Origin: Methanoculleus sediminis
Lineage (GTDB): Archaea; Halobacteriota; Methanomicrobia; Methanomicrobiales; Methanoculleaceae
Assembly: GCF_001017125.1 (NCBI RefSeq)
Contig: NZ_JXOJ01000002.1
Span: forward strand, 370,912 to 434,911
Length of the DNA: 64,000 nucleotides
Direction: 5' to 3'
The first letter of the stretch is position 1. Each line of letters starts with the position of its first letter. This document shows positions 37,531 through 46,130 of the stretch, one piece after another. The position numbers were made by a program, and so were the translations under genes. Under the pieces are notes generated by a model that saw only the letters and a program-made list of their open reading frames with translations, searched no databases and had not been told where the DNA came from.

Positions 37531-37838
37531 CCGATACGGAGAAGACTGCCGGCGAAAACGGGGAGAAGTGGATTTTACGGCTCTACGTCGCCGGCCAGAC
37601 CCCGAAGTCGCTCGCCGCGTTCGCCAGCATAAAAAGGATCTGCGAGGAGCACCTGGCCGGGAGATATGAGATCGAGGTGATCGACCTCCTCGAGCACCCC
37701 CAGCTTGCCAGGGGCGACCAGATCTTCGCCGTCCCCACGCTTGTCCGGAAGCTACCCCCGCCGCTCCGAAAGATCATCGGGGACCTCTCGAACACGGAGA
37801 AGGTCCTCGTCGGCCTGGACGTTCAGCCGAGCAGGTGA
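37527..37838 (+). CDS. kaiB: KaiB-family protein 1
   Basis: A 103-aa thioredoxin-like KaiB protein. The core begins [29 protein letters not shown], then [17 protein letters not shown], the cis-proline-like [21 protein letters not shown], and KVLVGLDV. In clocks KaiB binds the CI ring of KaiC after switching fold. The start overlaps the kaiC stop by 4 bases, so expression is coupled. An 18-residue charged N-terminal extension is present. Confidence 0.93.
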   Translation: MTDTEKTAGENGEKWILRLYVAGQTPKSLAAFASIKRICEEHLAGRYEIEVIDLLEHPQLARGDQIFAVPTLVRKLPPPLRKIIGDLSNTEKVLVGLDVQPSR

Positions 37839-37844
37839 TGCGGT

Positions 37845-38201
37845 ATGGCGAACGGAAAGAACGAGAATGCAAAGGATCAGTATTCAGCCACGGATGCGTT
37901 CGAGCTGGCGCTGGAGGAGACGGACGCCCGTTATGTTCTGCGGCTCTACGTCACGGGAATGACGCCCCGTTCGCAGAAGGCAATCGAGAACATCAAGGAG
38001 ATCAGCGAAGAGCATCTCGCGGGGCGCTACGACCTCGAGGTGATCGATATCTACCAGCAGCCCGAACGGGCACAGGAAGCCCAGGTCGTCGCGACTCCCA
38101 CGCTCATCAAGCAGCTGCCTCTGCCTCTCCGGAAGCTGATAGGGGATATGTCGGATAAAGAGCGCGTTCTGGTCGGGCTTGGCATTCAGCAGAAGGAGTG
38201 A
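37845..38201 (+). CDS. kaiB: KaiB-family protein 2
   Basis: A 118-aa second KaiB: YVLRLYVTGMTPRSQKAIENIKEISEEHL, YDLEVIDIYQQPERAQEA, VATPTLIKQLPLPLRKLIGDMS, RVLVGLGIQ. It is clearly paralogous to the gene upstream but diverged, with a longer N-terminal extension (about 30 aa). An AGGTGAT ribosome site lies ahead of ATG 37845, within the end of kaiB1. Two different KaiB copies per KaiC suggest separate tasks, for example one binding KaiC and one binding a kinase. Confidence 0.92.
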   Translation: MANGKNENAKDQYSATDAFELALEETDARYVLRLYVTGMTPRSQKAIENIKEISEEHLAGRYDLEVIDIYQQPERAQEAQVVATPTLIKQLPLPLRKLIGDMSDKERVLVGLGIQQKE

Positions 38202-38227
38202 TCGGTTCACTCACCGGGTGCACCACG

Positions 38228-39580
38228 ATGCAGGGTCAGGATCAGCAGTCCGATACGAGCACTCCCCGGGTGCCGCGGGAGAAAGAACTCCTCCGCGTAC
38301 TGGAAGAACTCTACGGGGGGTTTTCGGAAGCGGAAGAGACGCTGTCGGCGATCCGCCAGGGGGAGGTCGACGCCTTCGTCGTCTCCACGACCGATGGGGA
38401 GAAGATCTACACCTTAAATACCGCCGAACATCCCTACCGCGTCCTCATCGAGCAGATGCGGGAAGGAGCGGCACTCGTTTCCGCCGACGGCACCATCCTC
38501 TACAGCAACGCGAGTTTCGCCCGGCTGCTCCATATGCCGCTCGGGAAGGTGATGGGCGAGTCGATCCATACCTTCATCGTTTCCCCCGAAACGGCGGAGT
38601 TCCGGAGGAGAATGAAGGCGAATCCGTCCGGCACCGCGGCCGAGAGCACGCTGCAGGCGCAGGACGGCCGCCGGGTGCCGGTGTATCTCTCCTTAAAACC
38701 GCTATCGTTGGATGGAGTACAGGTCTTCTCCCTGGTTGCCCTGGATCTGACCGAGCGCAAGCAGGCCGAAGAGGCGATGCGTAATGCCTACGACGAACTC
38801 GACGACCGGGTCAAGGCCCGGACCGCCGAGCTGGCCCAGTCCAATGCCCGGCTTGTGGCCGCCAACAGGGATCTGCAGACGCTCACCGAAGACCTCATCC
38901 GGCAGAGCCGGAACCTCAAAGAGGCGCAGAACGAGGCGAACCTGTATCTCGACATCCTGACCCACGATATCGGGAACACCGAGAATGTCGCGAACCTCTA
39001 TGCCGACCTGCTCCTCGGCACGCTCTCCGGGGAGGGGCGGACATACGTGGAGAAACTCAAGCGCAGCATCGATAAGAGCATCGAGATTCTCGGAACGGTC
39101 TCGAAGATCCGCCGGATTCACGCCGGAACGCCGGAACTGAAGCCGGTGGATCTCGATGCGGCCATCAGGGAGGAGATCGGCCACTATCCCGAGGGGATCA
39201 TCCGGTATACGGGTTCAGCGCCCCCGGTCCGGGTTGACGACCTCCTCCCGGAAGTGGTCGGGAACCTGATCGGCAACGCCGTGAAGCACGGCGGTCCCGA
39301 TGTCGCAGTCACCATCCGGACGGAAGATGCGGGGGAGTTCGTCCGGATCTCGGTCGAGGATACCGGCCCCGGCGTCCCGGACGACCAGAAGGAGGAGATC
39401 TTCCACCGCTACGAGCAGCAGAAGCGGGGGGTCGGCGAAGGGCTCGGGCTCTACCTCGTGCAGGTGCTTATCGAACGCTACGGGGGACGGGTCTGGGTCG
39501 AGGACCGGGTGCCCGGGCACCCGGAGAGAGGGGCGGCATTCGTCTTCACGCTGAAGAAGGCTTCAGCCGTCCACGAATAA
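38228..39580 (+). CDS. PAS-domain histidine kinase of the Kai operon
   Basis: A 450-aa soluble kinase. The N-terminal module of about 70 aa (EKELLRVLEELYGGF, AIRQGEVDAFVVST) is shared with the large kinase at 31870-35226. Then a PAS domain (about 73-190, including MREGAALVSADGTILYSN), a coiled coil (190-245), the H-box DILTHDIGNTENV (about 258) and a HATPase with NLIGNAVKHGG, DTGPGVPDD and GEGLGLYLV. I start it at ATG 38228, with GGGTG upstream, because the paralogue begins at the same MQGQDQQ; GTG 38198 would overlap kaiB2. It is a probable output or input kinase of the KaiC/KaiB unit. Confidence 0.9.
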   Translation: MQGQDQQSDTSTPRVPREKELLRVLEELYGGFSEAEETLSAIRQGEVDAFVVSTTDGEKIYTLNTAEHPYRVLIEQMREGAALVSADGTILYSNASFARLLHMPLGKVMGESIHTFIVSPETAEFRRRMKANPSGTAAESTLQAQDGRRVPVYLSLKPLSLDGVQVFSLVALDLTERKQAEEAMRNAYDELDDRVKARTAELAQSNARLVAANRDLQTLTEDLIRQSRNLKEAQNEANLYLDILTHDIGNTENVANLYADLLLGTLSGEGRTYVEKLKRSIDKSIEILGTVSKIRRIHAGTPELKPVDLDAAIREEIGHYPEGIIRYTGSAPPVRVDDLLPEVVGNLIGNAVKHGGPDVAVTIRTEDAGEFVRISVEDTGPGVPDDQKEEIFHRYEQQKRGVGEGLGLYLVQVLIERYGGRVWVEDRVPGHPERGAAFVFTLKKASAVHE

Positions 39581-39671
39581 GATTATGGGCTTTCTGCCCG
39601 GTTCTTCCATAGGGGCCACAGAGAACGGCTGCACGAAAGAACTATTACTTCTGTTTCCAGTAATCCCCGGC

Positions 39672-40850
39672 ATGGAGATCCACGCTTTTACCGTCGATAT
39701 CCCCGGGCACGTCATGGACGACCTCCGGGAGCGGCTCTCGGAGACCCGCTTCCCGGACGAGGTCGAGGGCACGGGCTGGGACTACGGCACGAACCTCGGT
39801 TACATGGAGGAATTGGTCGACTACTGGCTGAATCGGTTCGACTGGCGAAGGCAGGAGGCGGAACTGAACAGGTATCCCCATTACCGTGCCGAGATCGACG
39901 GCACGGGCATCCACTTCATCCACGAGCGCGGGAAGGGGGCCGACCCGCTCCCGATCATCCTCACGCACGGCTGGCCGGACTCCTTCTACCGTTACCAGAA
40001 GATCATCCCCCTGCTCACCGACCCGGCGGCGCACGGCGGCGATCCCGACGACTCGTTCGACGTCATCGTCCCCTCGATGCCCGGCTACGGGTTCTCCGAC
40101 CGCCCGCATGAACGGGGCATGACGTCGGCGCGGATCGCCGACCTCTGGGCGCGGCTGATGACCGACGTACTCGGCTATGAGCGGTTCGCCGCAGGAGGCG
40201 GCGACATCGGGAGCGGGGTCTCCCGGCTCCTGGCGCTCGGGCATCCCGGGACGGTCGTGGGCCTGCACCTCACCGATACGGGATTCTTCTCTCCCGGTGC
40301 CGACATCCCCGACCTCTCGGAGAACGAGAGGCGGTATCTCGACGCGATCCAGCAGTTGTGGATGCAGGAGGGCGCCTACAACATGGTGCAGTCGACGAAG
40401 CCGCAGACCCTCGCCTACGGGTTAAACGACTCGCCCGCCGGACTTGCCGCGTGGATCGTCGAGAAGTTCCGCTCCTGGAGCGACTGCGGCGGGGATCTCG
40501 AGCGGCGTTTCAGCAAGGACGAACTCCTCACGAACATCATGATCTACTGGGCGACGGAGACGATCGGGTCGTCGGTCCGCCTCTACTACGAGAACATGCA
40601 CGCCCTGCCGCTCTCCTTCCTGGAAGAGCGGATCGACGTCCCGGTGGGGATGGCGGTCTTCCCCAAAGACTTCATCCCGCCTCCCCGGGAATGGGCCGAA
40701 CGAAGACTGAACGTAGAGCGGTGGACCGAGATGCCGCGGGGCGGCCACTTCGCCGCGATGGAGGAGCCGGACCTCTTCGTTCGGGACATACGGGAGTTCT
40801 TCCGCCCGCTCCGAGCGGAACTCCGAACGGCCGTGGAGGTGTCGAGATGA
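39672..40850 (+). CDS. Epoxide hydrolase-like alpha/beta hydrolase 1
   Basis: A 392-aa protein with the N-terminal epoxide hydrolase domain (FTVDIPGHVMDDLRERLSETRFPDE, about residues 4-110) and an alpha/beta-hydrolase core. The oxyanion motif is HGWPDS, the nucleophile loop is GGGDIGSG with the catalytic Asp, and the C-terminal RGGHFAAMEEP carries the catalytic His. I use ATG 39672, where homology to the second copy begins; the extra 29 upstream codons are not conserved. A TATA-like stretch about 30 bp before suggests a nearly leaderless transcript. The substrate is unknown. Confidence 0.85.
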   Translation: MEIHAFTVDIPGHVMDDLRERLSETRFPDEVEGTGWDYGTNLGYMEELVDYWLNRFDWRRQEAELNRYPHYRAEIDGTGIHFIHERGKGADPLPIILTHGWPDSFYRYQKIIPLLTDPAAHGGDPDDSFDVIVPSMPGYGFSDRPHERGMTSARIADLWARLMTDVLGYERFAAGGGDIGSGVSRLLALGHPGTVVGLHLTDTGFFSPGADIPDLSENERRYLDAIQQLWMQEGAYNMVQSTKPQTLAYGLNDSPAGLAAWIVEKFRSWSDCGGDLERRFSKDELLTNIMIYWATETIGSSVRLYYENMHALPLSFLEERIDVPVGMAVFPKDFIPPPREWAERRLNVERWTEMPRGGHFAAMEEPDLFVRDIREFFRPLRAELRTAVEVSR

Positions 40851-42001
40851 CGGTGCGGCCTTACACCCTCAACGTCCCCGACGCAACGCTCGACGACCTG
40901 CACCGCCGCCTTGCACGCACACGTCTCCCCGACGAGGTCGAGGGTGCGGGCTGGGACTACGGTACGAACCCGGGCTATCTGCGGGAATTAGCCGACTACT
41001 GGCTGCACGAATACGACTGGCGGGCCCGCGAAGCGGAGTTGAACCGGTTCCGCCACTACACCGCCGAGATCGACGGGACGGAGCTCCGCTTCATCCACGA
41101 GCGCGGGAAGGGGCCGGATCCGATGCCGCTCGTCCTCTTCCACGGCTGGCCGGACTCGATCTGCCGTTACCTCAAACTGATCCCGATGCTCACCGATCCG
41201 GCGGCGCACGGCGGCGATCCCGCCGACTCGTTCGACGTCGTCGTCCCCTCGCTGATCGGCGACCCGGGGATGTCGCGCTCGGACAAAGGACAGCCGCTTG
41301 CAAAGATGGCGGAGATATCTTATCGGCTGATGACGGAAGAACTCGGGTACGGGCGTTTCGGCGCCGGCGGCGGGGACGGCGGAAGCCCGATCTCGCAGAT
41401 CCTCGGCGCACGCCATCCCGAATCGATCGCCGGCCTCCACCTCACCGACATCGGCTTCCCCATCATGATGGCGAACTTCCCGGATCTCTCGGATGCGGAA
41501 CGGGAGTACCTCGCGAGATCGCAGGAGCAGGGTTTTGAGGAAGGAGCGTATGCGATGCTCCAGGGCACGAAGCCGCAGACCATCGCCTACGGGTTGAACG
41601 ATTCGCCCGTCGGCTACGCCGCCTGGATCATCGAGAAGTTCCACACCTGGAGCGACTGCGACGGGGACCTGGAGACGATCTACACGAAAGACGAACTGCT
41701 GACCAACATCATGCTCTACTGGACGGCCGGACCTTCGGTTCGGGCCGTCAGCTACCGCGAGGAGTGGGTCTCGGGTTCACTTGCGCCGGACCAGCGCATC
41801 GACGTTCCGGTAGGACTCGCGTTACCCCCGAAGGATATCGACCCGGTTCCCCCGCGGGAGTTTGCGGAGCGCAACCTGAAAGACATCCGCCGCTGGACGG
41901 TGCTCGAGCGCGGCGGCCACTTTGCGCCGATGGAGGTCCCGGAACTGATGGCCCGGGAGATCCGGGAGTTCTTCAGGCCGCTGCGTGCGGCGGGGCCGTA
42001 A
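40847..42001 (+). CDS. Epoxide hydrolase-like alpha/beta hydrolase 2
   Basis: A 384-aa tandem paralogue of the previous gene: LNVPDATLDDLHRRLARTRLPDEVEG at the start, oxyanion HGWPDS, nucleophile GGGDGGSP and catalytic RGGHFAPMEVP. The ATG overlaps the upstream stop (ATGA), so both are translated together. The cap region differs (TDIGFPIMMANFPDLS against TDTGFFSPGADIPDLS), which implies different substrate preference. An epoxide hydrolase pair is unexpected in a methanogen and suggests transfer followed by duplication. Confidence 0.85.
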   Translation: MTVRPYTLNVPDATLDDLHRRLARTRLPDEVEGAGWDYGTNPGYLRELADYWLHEYDWRAREAELNRFRHYTAEIDGTELRFIHERGKGPDPMPLVLFHGWPDSICRYLKLIPMLTDPAAHGGDPADSFDVVVPSLIGDPGMSRSDKGQPLAKMAEISYRLMTEELGYGRFGAGGGDGGSPISQILGARHPESIAGLHLTDIGFPIMMANFPDLSDAEREYLARSQEQGFEEGAYAMLQGTKPQTIAYGLNDSPVGYAAWIIEKFHTWSDCDGDLETIYTKDELLTNIMLYWTAGPSVRAVSYREEWVSGSLAPDQRIDVPVGLALPPKDIDPVPPREFAERNLKDIRRWTVLERGGHFAPMEVPELMAREIREFFRPLRAAGP

Positions 42002-42084
42002 CGGGCCGGACGGGGAGGCCGATCCCGAAAGGAAACGTTCGTAACTCCTGAAGTCGAGCTCCATGCATCGATGAGGAGATCGGG

Positions 42085-42231
42085 ATGCCGAGGCTGGTAC
42101 TGATCGATACGGCGACGGGGACGCGGGTCCGCCACCGCATCAGGAGCTGGAAGCAGGCCTTGAAGCAGCAGGAGTGGTACGAGGCGAAACTCGGGCGGCG
42201 CGTGCGGATCGAGAAGGAGTTTACGCGGTAA
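42085..42231 (+). CDS. Small basic protein of 48 residues
   Basis: This short frame reads MPRLVLIDTATGTRVRHRIR, continues with a Lys/Gln/Glu helix, and ends RVRIEKEFTR. GAGGAGAT lies 5 bases before the ATG. The composition is strongly basic with an amphipathic helix (SWKQALKQQEWYEAKLG). It has no recognisable family. It sits 83 bp after the hydrolase pair and 57 bp from the convergent ion-transport gene. Translation is plausible but unproven. Confidence 0.5.
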   Translation: MPRLVLIDTATGTRVRHRIRSWKQALKQQEWYEAKLGRRVRIEKEFTR

Positions 42232-42288
42232 CGCTGCCGTGGAACACACGGTGCCGGCGACCGGACCTCTTCCACCTGCATAACCCCC

Positions 42289-43734
42289 TCACCTGAGCCA
42301 CCCGAGTTTGTAGAAGATCCAGCCGACTACGAGCATCGAGATGATCGTCCAGGCGGTCACCTGCCAGATGTGGAGGCTGAAAGGGGTGCCGAGGATGTTC
42401 GTCCCGAGTACCTGCCCGATCAGGGTCGGGATCAGCACGAGTGCCGAGAGGACGGCGATCACCCGCATCGCCCGGTTCATTTCGTAGGAGACGGTGTTGA
42501 TGTGGACGTCGATCAGGGAGAGGAGCCCTTCCCGGATGTTCCCGGCGCTCTCGTGCAGGTAGTCCGTCTCGTTCGCGAGCGCGTCGAAGATGCTCTTCTC
42601 TCCAGCCCGCGATACTGTAGCGGGGAGATCCGCCGCGATGACTGTCGCCACCTCCCTCTGGTGGAAGAGGCTCGAAGCCAGAATGCTGCTCACCCGCTTG
42701 AGCTGGAAGACGGTGTCGAGGAAGTCCCTCGGCATCTCGTTGTTGGGCGTCTCCTCGAGCCGCATCAGTTCCGCCTCCAGCTCCGCGAGGATCCGGGCGT
42801 AATTCTCGTTGATCCCATCAAGGGAGCCGTAGAGGACCCGGGTGTCCAGGGGCACGCCGGCGAGGGCGCTCCCTTCGAGGCCCGCCCGGATCGGTTCGAA
42901 GAAGCGGTCTTCTGCCTTCGAGATGGTGACGATCGCCTTTTTCCGGTGTACGATGATGAGCCCGACGGTTGTCACGATCGGGACCCGCACCCCGCCTTTG
43001 ACCCGGAGCGTCCGCTCGGGTTCCTGCACGAAGATGAGCCGGGTGGTGTCGGCAAACGTTATTCCGGGGTGCGACGGCCGCATCAGCCGGCTCTCGAAGA
43101 AGGCGGCGGGCAGACCGAGGAGCCCGGAGAGCACCGGGAAGTCCGGACGCGACACACCGGAGAGGTCGAACCAGGCCTCGACCGGGGTTTCGTCAAGGTA
43201 TCCCTTCACTTCGGCGGGGGTGAACTCGCCGTCTCCGGAATCCCCCACTCTCCCCCGGATCCGCATCGTCGAGAACGCCGGTTCCGCAGCGCCGCGGGCG
43301 ACAGCCTCCGGCTCGATCCGCCGCTCCACGGACCTCCCGCCGGCCGCCGCCACCCGGACCACCCGGAGGAGCCGGAGCGTGGGCGAGGACCTCGCGAGGG
43401 TCGAACCGGCAACCGGCACCACCTCGAGGACCGGGAGCGTGATGATGACGAGATCGAGGAGATGCCAGCGGTCCAGGAAGTGGCTCACCGGATCCTCCGC
43501 AAGGGCCAGTTTGAGGACGTACTCAAGGACAAAGATGGCGATGATCGTCGTATCGGCCATATCGAGGAACTCGACGACCGGTTGGGGGAGGGTCGGGACC
43601 ACGATGGGTATGATGACGATTGGGGCCATCACCAGGCCGAGGAAGATCATCAGGCCGTCGGAGAGGATCCGGCAGACGAGATCCCGCAGAGCCGCCTTCC
43701 TCTCCTGTCCGGTCTTTCCTGCAGCCTGTTCCAT
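42289..43734 (-). CDS. Voltage-sensor/ion-channel-like domain fused to CorA-type transporter
   Basis: A 481-aa membrane protein. Residues about 15-150 look like an S1-S4 bundle of the ion-channel superfamily: two helices, FVLEYVLKLALAEDP (S3-like), and an S4-like LARSSPTLRLLRVVRVAAAGGR with repeated Arg. Residues about 180-430 match the soluble funnel of CorA/ZntB (LYGSLDGINENYARILAELEAELMRLEE), followed by two C-terminal helices. The CorA GMN selectivity motif is replaced by GTN (LGTNILG). ATG 43734 follows a GGTGA. The ion is unknown: Mg2+, Zn2+ or another. Confidence 0.85.
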   Translation of the reverse strand: MEQAAGKTGQERKAALRDLVCRILSDGLMIFLGLVMAPIVIIPIVVPTLPQPVVEFLDMADTTIIAIFVLEYVLKLALAEDPVSHFLDRWHLLDLVIITLPVLEVVPVAGSTLARSSPTLRLLRVVRVAAAGGRSVERRIEPEAVARGAAEPAFSTMRIRGRVGDSGDGEFTPAEVKGYLDETPVEAWFDLSGVSRPDFPVLSGLLGLPAAFFESRLMRPSHPGITFADTTRLIFVQEPERTLRVKGGVRVPIVTTVGLIIVHRKKAIVTISKAEDRFFEPIRAGLEGSALAGVPLDTRVLYGSLDGINENYARILAELEAELMRLEETPNNEMPRDFLDTVFQLKRVSSILASSLFHQREVATVIAADLPATVSRAGEKSIFDALANETDYLHESAGNIREGLLSLIDVHINTVSYEMNRAMRVIAVLSALVLIPTLIGQVLGTNILGTPFSLHIWQVTAWTIISMLVVGWIFYKLGWLR

Positions 43735-43865
43735 ACCGTCACCAGAAGCCGGACCCGCAGATCCCGGCGTCACCGTGTATACGCCTTTCCGTATATAGCA
43801 GGTGGGAGGCCAGTCGGCGGGAGCCCGGGAAAGACTGATAGTCCCCCCGGGCGTACCTGACAATC

Positions 43866-44273
43866 ATGGACGGCGATGCGGCGGAACGGGTCTCGCTTGC
43901 GGACGCTATAGCGGCGGCGGAGGTATCCCGCCGGGAGAAGAGGAAGAACCCGGCGATAGCGGCAGGACTCTCGCTCCTCTTCAACGGCCTCGGGCAGGCC
44001 TACAACGGGCAGTTCGTACGGGGCGTCCTGGTGCTGCTCGGAAGCCTCCTCGGCCTCTTTGTCATGATCGTTCCGGGCGTGGCGATCTGGGCCTGGGGCG
44101 TTTACGATGCCTGGGCCACGGCCCGGCGGATGAACGAGGGCCTCCTCCCCTACCGGGAGACGAGTCCGCTCGCGATCATCGGGTTCGTGGTCGTCTGGGC
44201 GGTGACGATCTTCTCGCTCTCGGCGGCGTCGGCGATGCTGCTCGTTGCGATAGGACAGCAGGGGATACTGTAG
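43866..44273 (+). CDS. TM2-like small membrane protein
   Basis: A 135-aa protein. After a charged N-terminal helix (SLADAIAAAEVSRREKRKN) it has PAIAAGLSLLFNGLGQAYNGQFVRG, the signature of TM2/DUF5683-type proteins, then two hydrophobic helices and a third near the C-terminus. The function of the family is unknown. It is divergent from the CorA fusion gene across 131 bp. Confidence 0.72.
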   Translation: MDGDAAERVSLADAIAAAEVSRREKRKNPAIAAGLSLLFNGLGQAYNGQFVRGVLVLLGSLLGLFVMIVPGVAIWAWGVYDAWATARRMNEGLLPYRETSPLAIIGFVVVWAVTIFSLSAASAMLLVAIGQQGIL

Positions 44274-44398
44274 CGGGGTGTTCTGCGGGCGGCCGGAGTC
44301 GGCAGTACAGCATCCCGATATACTCCTGATCATCCAGTTTTCAGACTTGTTAGCACATTAAGAAACATTCATATTACCTGATCGACAAAAGAAAACCC

Positions 44399-44914
44399 AT
44401 GATAGGTCTCCCGGCAAACCGTCTTTTCTGCCTTGTCCTCCTGTTTCTCTTCGTCCCGGCCGCGGTCTGCGGCGCCCCGGTCACCCGGACGCTCTCGACC
44501 GCCGAGCCCGGGGCGGGGGAGGTCTTCGAGGTCTCGCTCTCGATCGACGGCATCGCCCTCGGCGGGGTGGTCGAGACGCTGCCGGCCGGCTACGCCTTCG
44601 CGGGGACCGACCACCCGGACGACCGTGTCCTCGTCCGGGGGCAGAAGATCGGATTTACCGTGATGGACGATACCGCGATAACCTACTCCGTCACGGCCCC
44701 CGCCTCCGGGAGCGGGGATATCGCCGGGACGTGGGAGGACTTCCTCGGCGAGACGGACGGGGAGGTAGCCGCGTCGCACGTCGCGGTGGACGGCATCGAG
44801 ACGGCGGCGGAGAGCGGCGGGGAGAAACCCGCCGCACAGGAGGCAGCCCCGCAGTTTGCGGTCGTCGCTGCGGCTGCCGCCCTCCTCATCGCCGGATGGG
44901 GTGGTCGGCGATGA
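44399..44914 (+). CDS. Secreted, C-terminally anchored protein before the metal-complex uptake genes
   Basis: A 171-aa protein with a signal peptide (residues about 8-25), a beta-rich domain (VTRTLSTAEPGAGEVFEVSLSIDGI, AITYSVTAPASGSGDIAGTWED), an acidic low-complexity linker and a C-terminal membrane anchor (FAVVAAAAALLIAGWGG). It resembles cohesin or PGF-type archaeal surface proteins in layout. It overlaps the binding-protein ATG by 4 bases, so it belongs to the transport operon. It may help capture or present the ligand on the surface. Confidence 0.72.
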   Translation: MIGLPANRLFCLVLLFLFVPAAVCGAPVTRTLSTAEPGAGEVFEVSLSIDGIALGGVVETLPAGYAFAGTDHPDDRVLVRGQKIGFTVMDDTAITYSVTAPASGSGDIAGTWEDFLGETDGEVAASHVAVDGIETAAESGGEKPAAQEAAPQFAVVAAAAALLIAGWGGRR

Positions 44915-46119
44915 ACCGGTGGTACCTCCTCGCTCTCCTCCTGGTCCTCGCCGTTCCGGCATCGGCGGCAGAGGGCATCCCCGGGGACGCCGACGCAGAC
45001 GGGACGCTCACCCGTGCCGAGTACGCCTCGGCGGCCCTCGCCTATCTCGACGCTGCTTACATGAACGGCGCCGGCGAACTCGACCGCGACGGCATCCGCG
45101 ACGCCGCCTGGGTCTACGCCCGCTGGGACGGGAAACCCCGCGAGGTCGTCGACTCCACGGGGAGAACGGTGACGCTCTACCGCCCCCTGCGCCGGGTAGT
45201 GACCTTCAGCGGCGAGTCCCTCGAGACCCTGCGGTCGCTCGGGTTCGATATGGACAAAATCATCGCTGTCGACAAGTACAGCCACGAGAAGAGCATCTTC
45301 TTCCCCGAGTGCCGGGAGAAGGTGAACGTCGGGTCGATCTGGTCTCCCGACATGGAGAAAGTCCTCTCTGTGCGGCCGGACACGGTCATCCTCTACGCGA
45401 CGATCAGCACCGCGGCCTGCGACGACATCCAGAAGAGGCTCGAGGCGAGCAGCCCCGGGATCCGGGTGCTGCGGTTCGACTGCTTCAAACCCGCCACCTA
45501 CGCGGGCGAGATCCGCACGATCGCCTCGATCATCGATGAGACCGAACGGGGGGAGGAGTTCGCCTCTTTCTACGGCTCGACGATGGACCGGATCCGGGAC
45601 GGCACGGCGGGCATCCCGGACGATGAGAAGACCCGGGTCTACTTCGAGTACTGGTTCGACTACACGACCGTTGCCGCCAGTGCGGGCTACAACGAGAAGA
45701 CCGAACTCGCCGGCGGGAAGAACCCCTTCGCCGTCGGGACCACCGAGTACCCCGTCGTCGACCCCGAGGCGATCATCGTCGCGGACCCGCAGGTCGTCGT
45801 GAAGCTGGCCGGGCAGGGCCTGGCCATCGGCGGATACGCGGGGCATGACCCCGCGGCGCTCGCTGCGATCCGGTCGGCGCTCTTTGAGCGGCCCGGGTGG
45901 TCGAGGATCTCTGCGGTGAAGGACGACCGCGTCCACGTCATCCACTCCGACATCCTCGGCGGCGCCCAGCACTTCATCGGGACGGCTTACCTCGCGAAGT
46001 GGTTCTACCCCGACCGGTTCGCCGACCTCGACCCGCACGCCGTCCACCAGCGTTACCTCACCGAGTTCCAGGGGATCGACTTCGATCTCGCATCCCAGGG
46101 GACGTTCGCCTACCCGTGA
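44911..46119 (+). CDS. ABC substrate-binding protein, iron-complex/cobalamin class, with dockerin-like N-terminus
   Basis: A 402-aa exported protein. After the signal peptide, residues about 25-75 contain the EF-hand-like GDADADGTLTRAEYASAALAYLD and GAGELDRDGIRDAAWVYARWDG, a dockerin-type repeat. A short beta strand (STGRTVTLYRPLRRVVTFSGES) begins the FecB/BtuF fold (about 85-400): GFDMDKIIAVDKYS, GSIWSPDMEKVLSVRPDTVIL, and the closing GTAYLAKWFYPDRFADLDP. Ligands could be heme, siderophore, cobalamin or another metal complex. It is the first recognised transport gene, followed by permease and ATPase. Confidence 0.85.
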   Translation: MNRWYLLALLLVLAVPASAAEGIPGDADADGTLTRAEYASAALAYLDAAYMNGAGELDRDGIRDAAWVYARWDGKPREVVDSTGRTVTLYRPLRRVVTFSGESLETLRSLGFDMDKIIAVDKYSHEKSIFFPECREKVNVGSIWSPDMEKVLSVRPDTVILYATISTAACDDIQKRLEASSPGIRVLRFDCFKPATYAGEIRTIASIIDETERGEEFASFYGSTMDRIRDGTAGIPDDEKTRVYFEYWFDYTTVAASAGYNEKTELAGGKNPFAVGTTEYPVVDPEAIIVADPQVVVKLAGQGLAIGGYAGHDPAALAAIRSALFERPGWSRISAVKDDRVHVIHSDILGGAQHFIGTAYLAKWFYPDRFADLDPHAVHQRYLTEFQGIDFDLASQGTFAYP

Positions 46120-46130
46120 CCGGTGCCGCC

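Noticed and set aside
35767..39580. Hidden kaiA-like gene
   Set aside because: No frame in this block resembles KaiA; all bases are accounted for by kaiC, two kaiB and the kinase.
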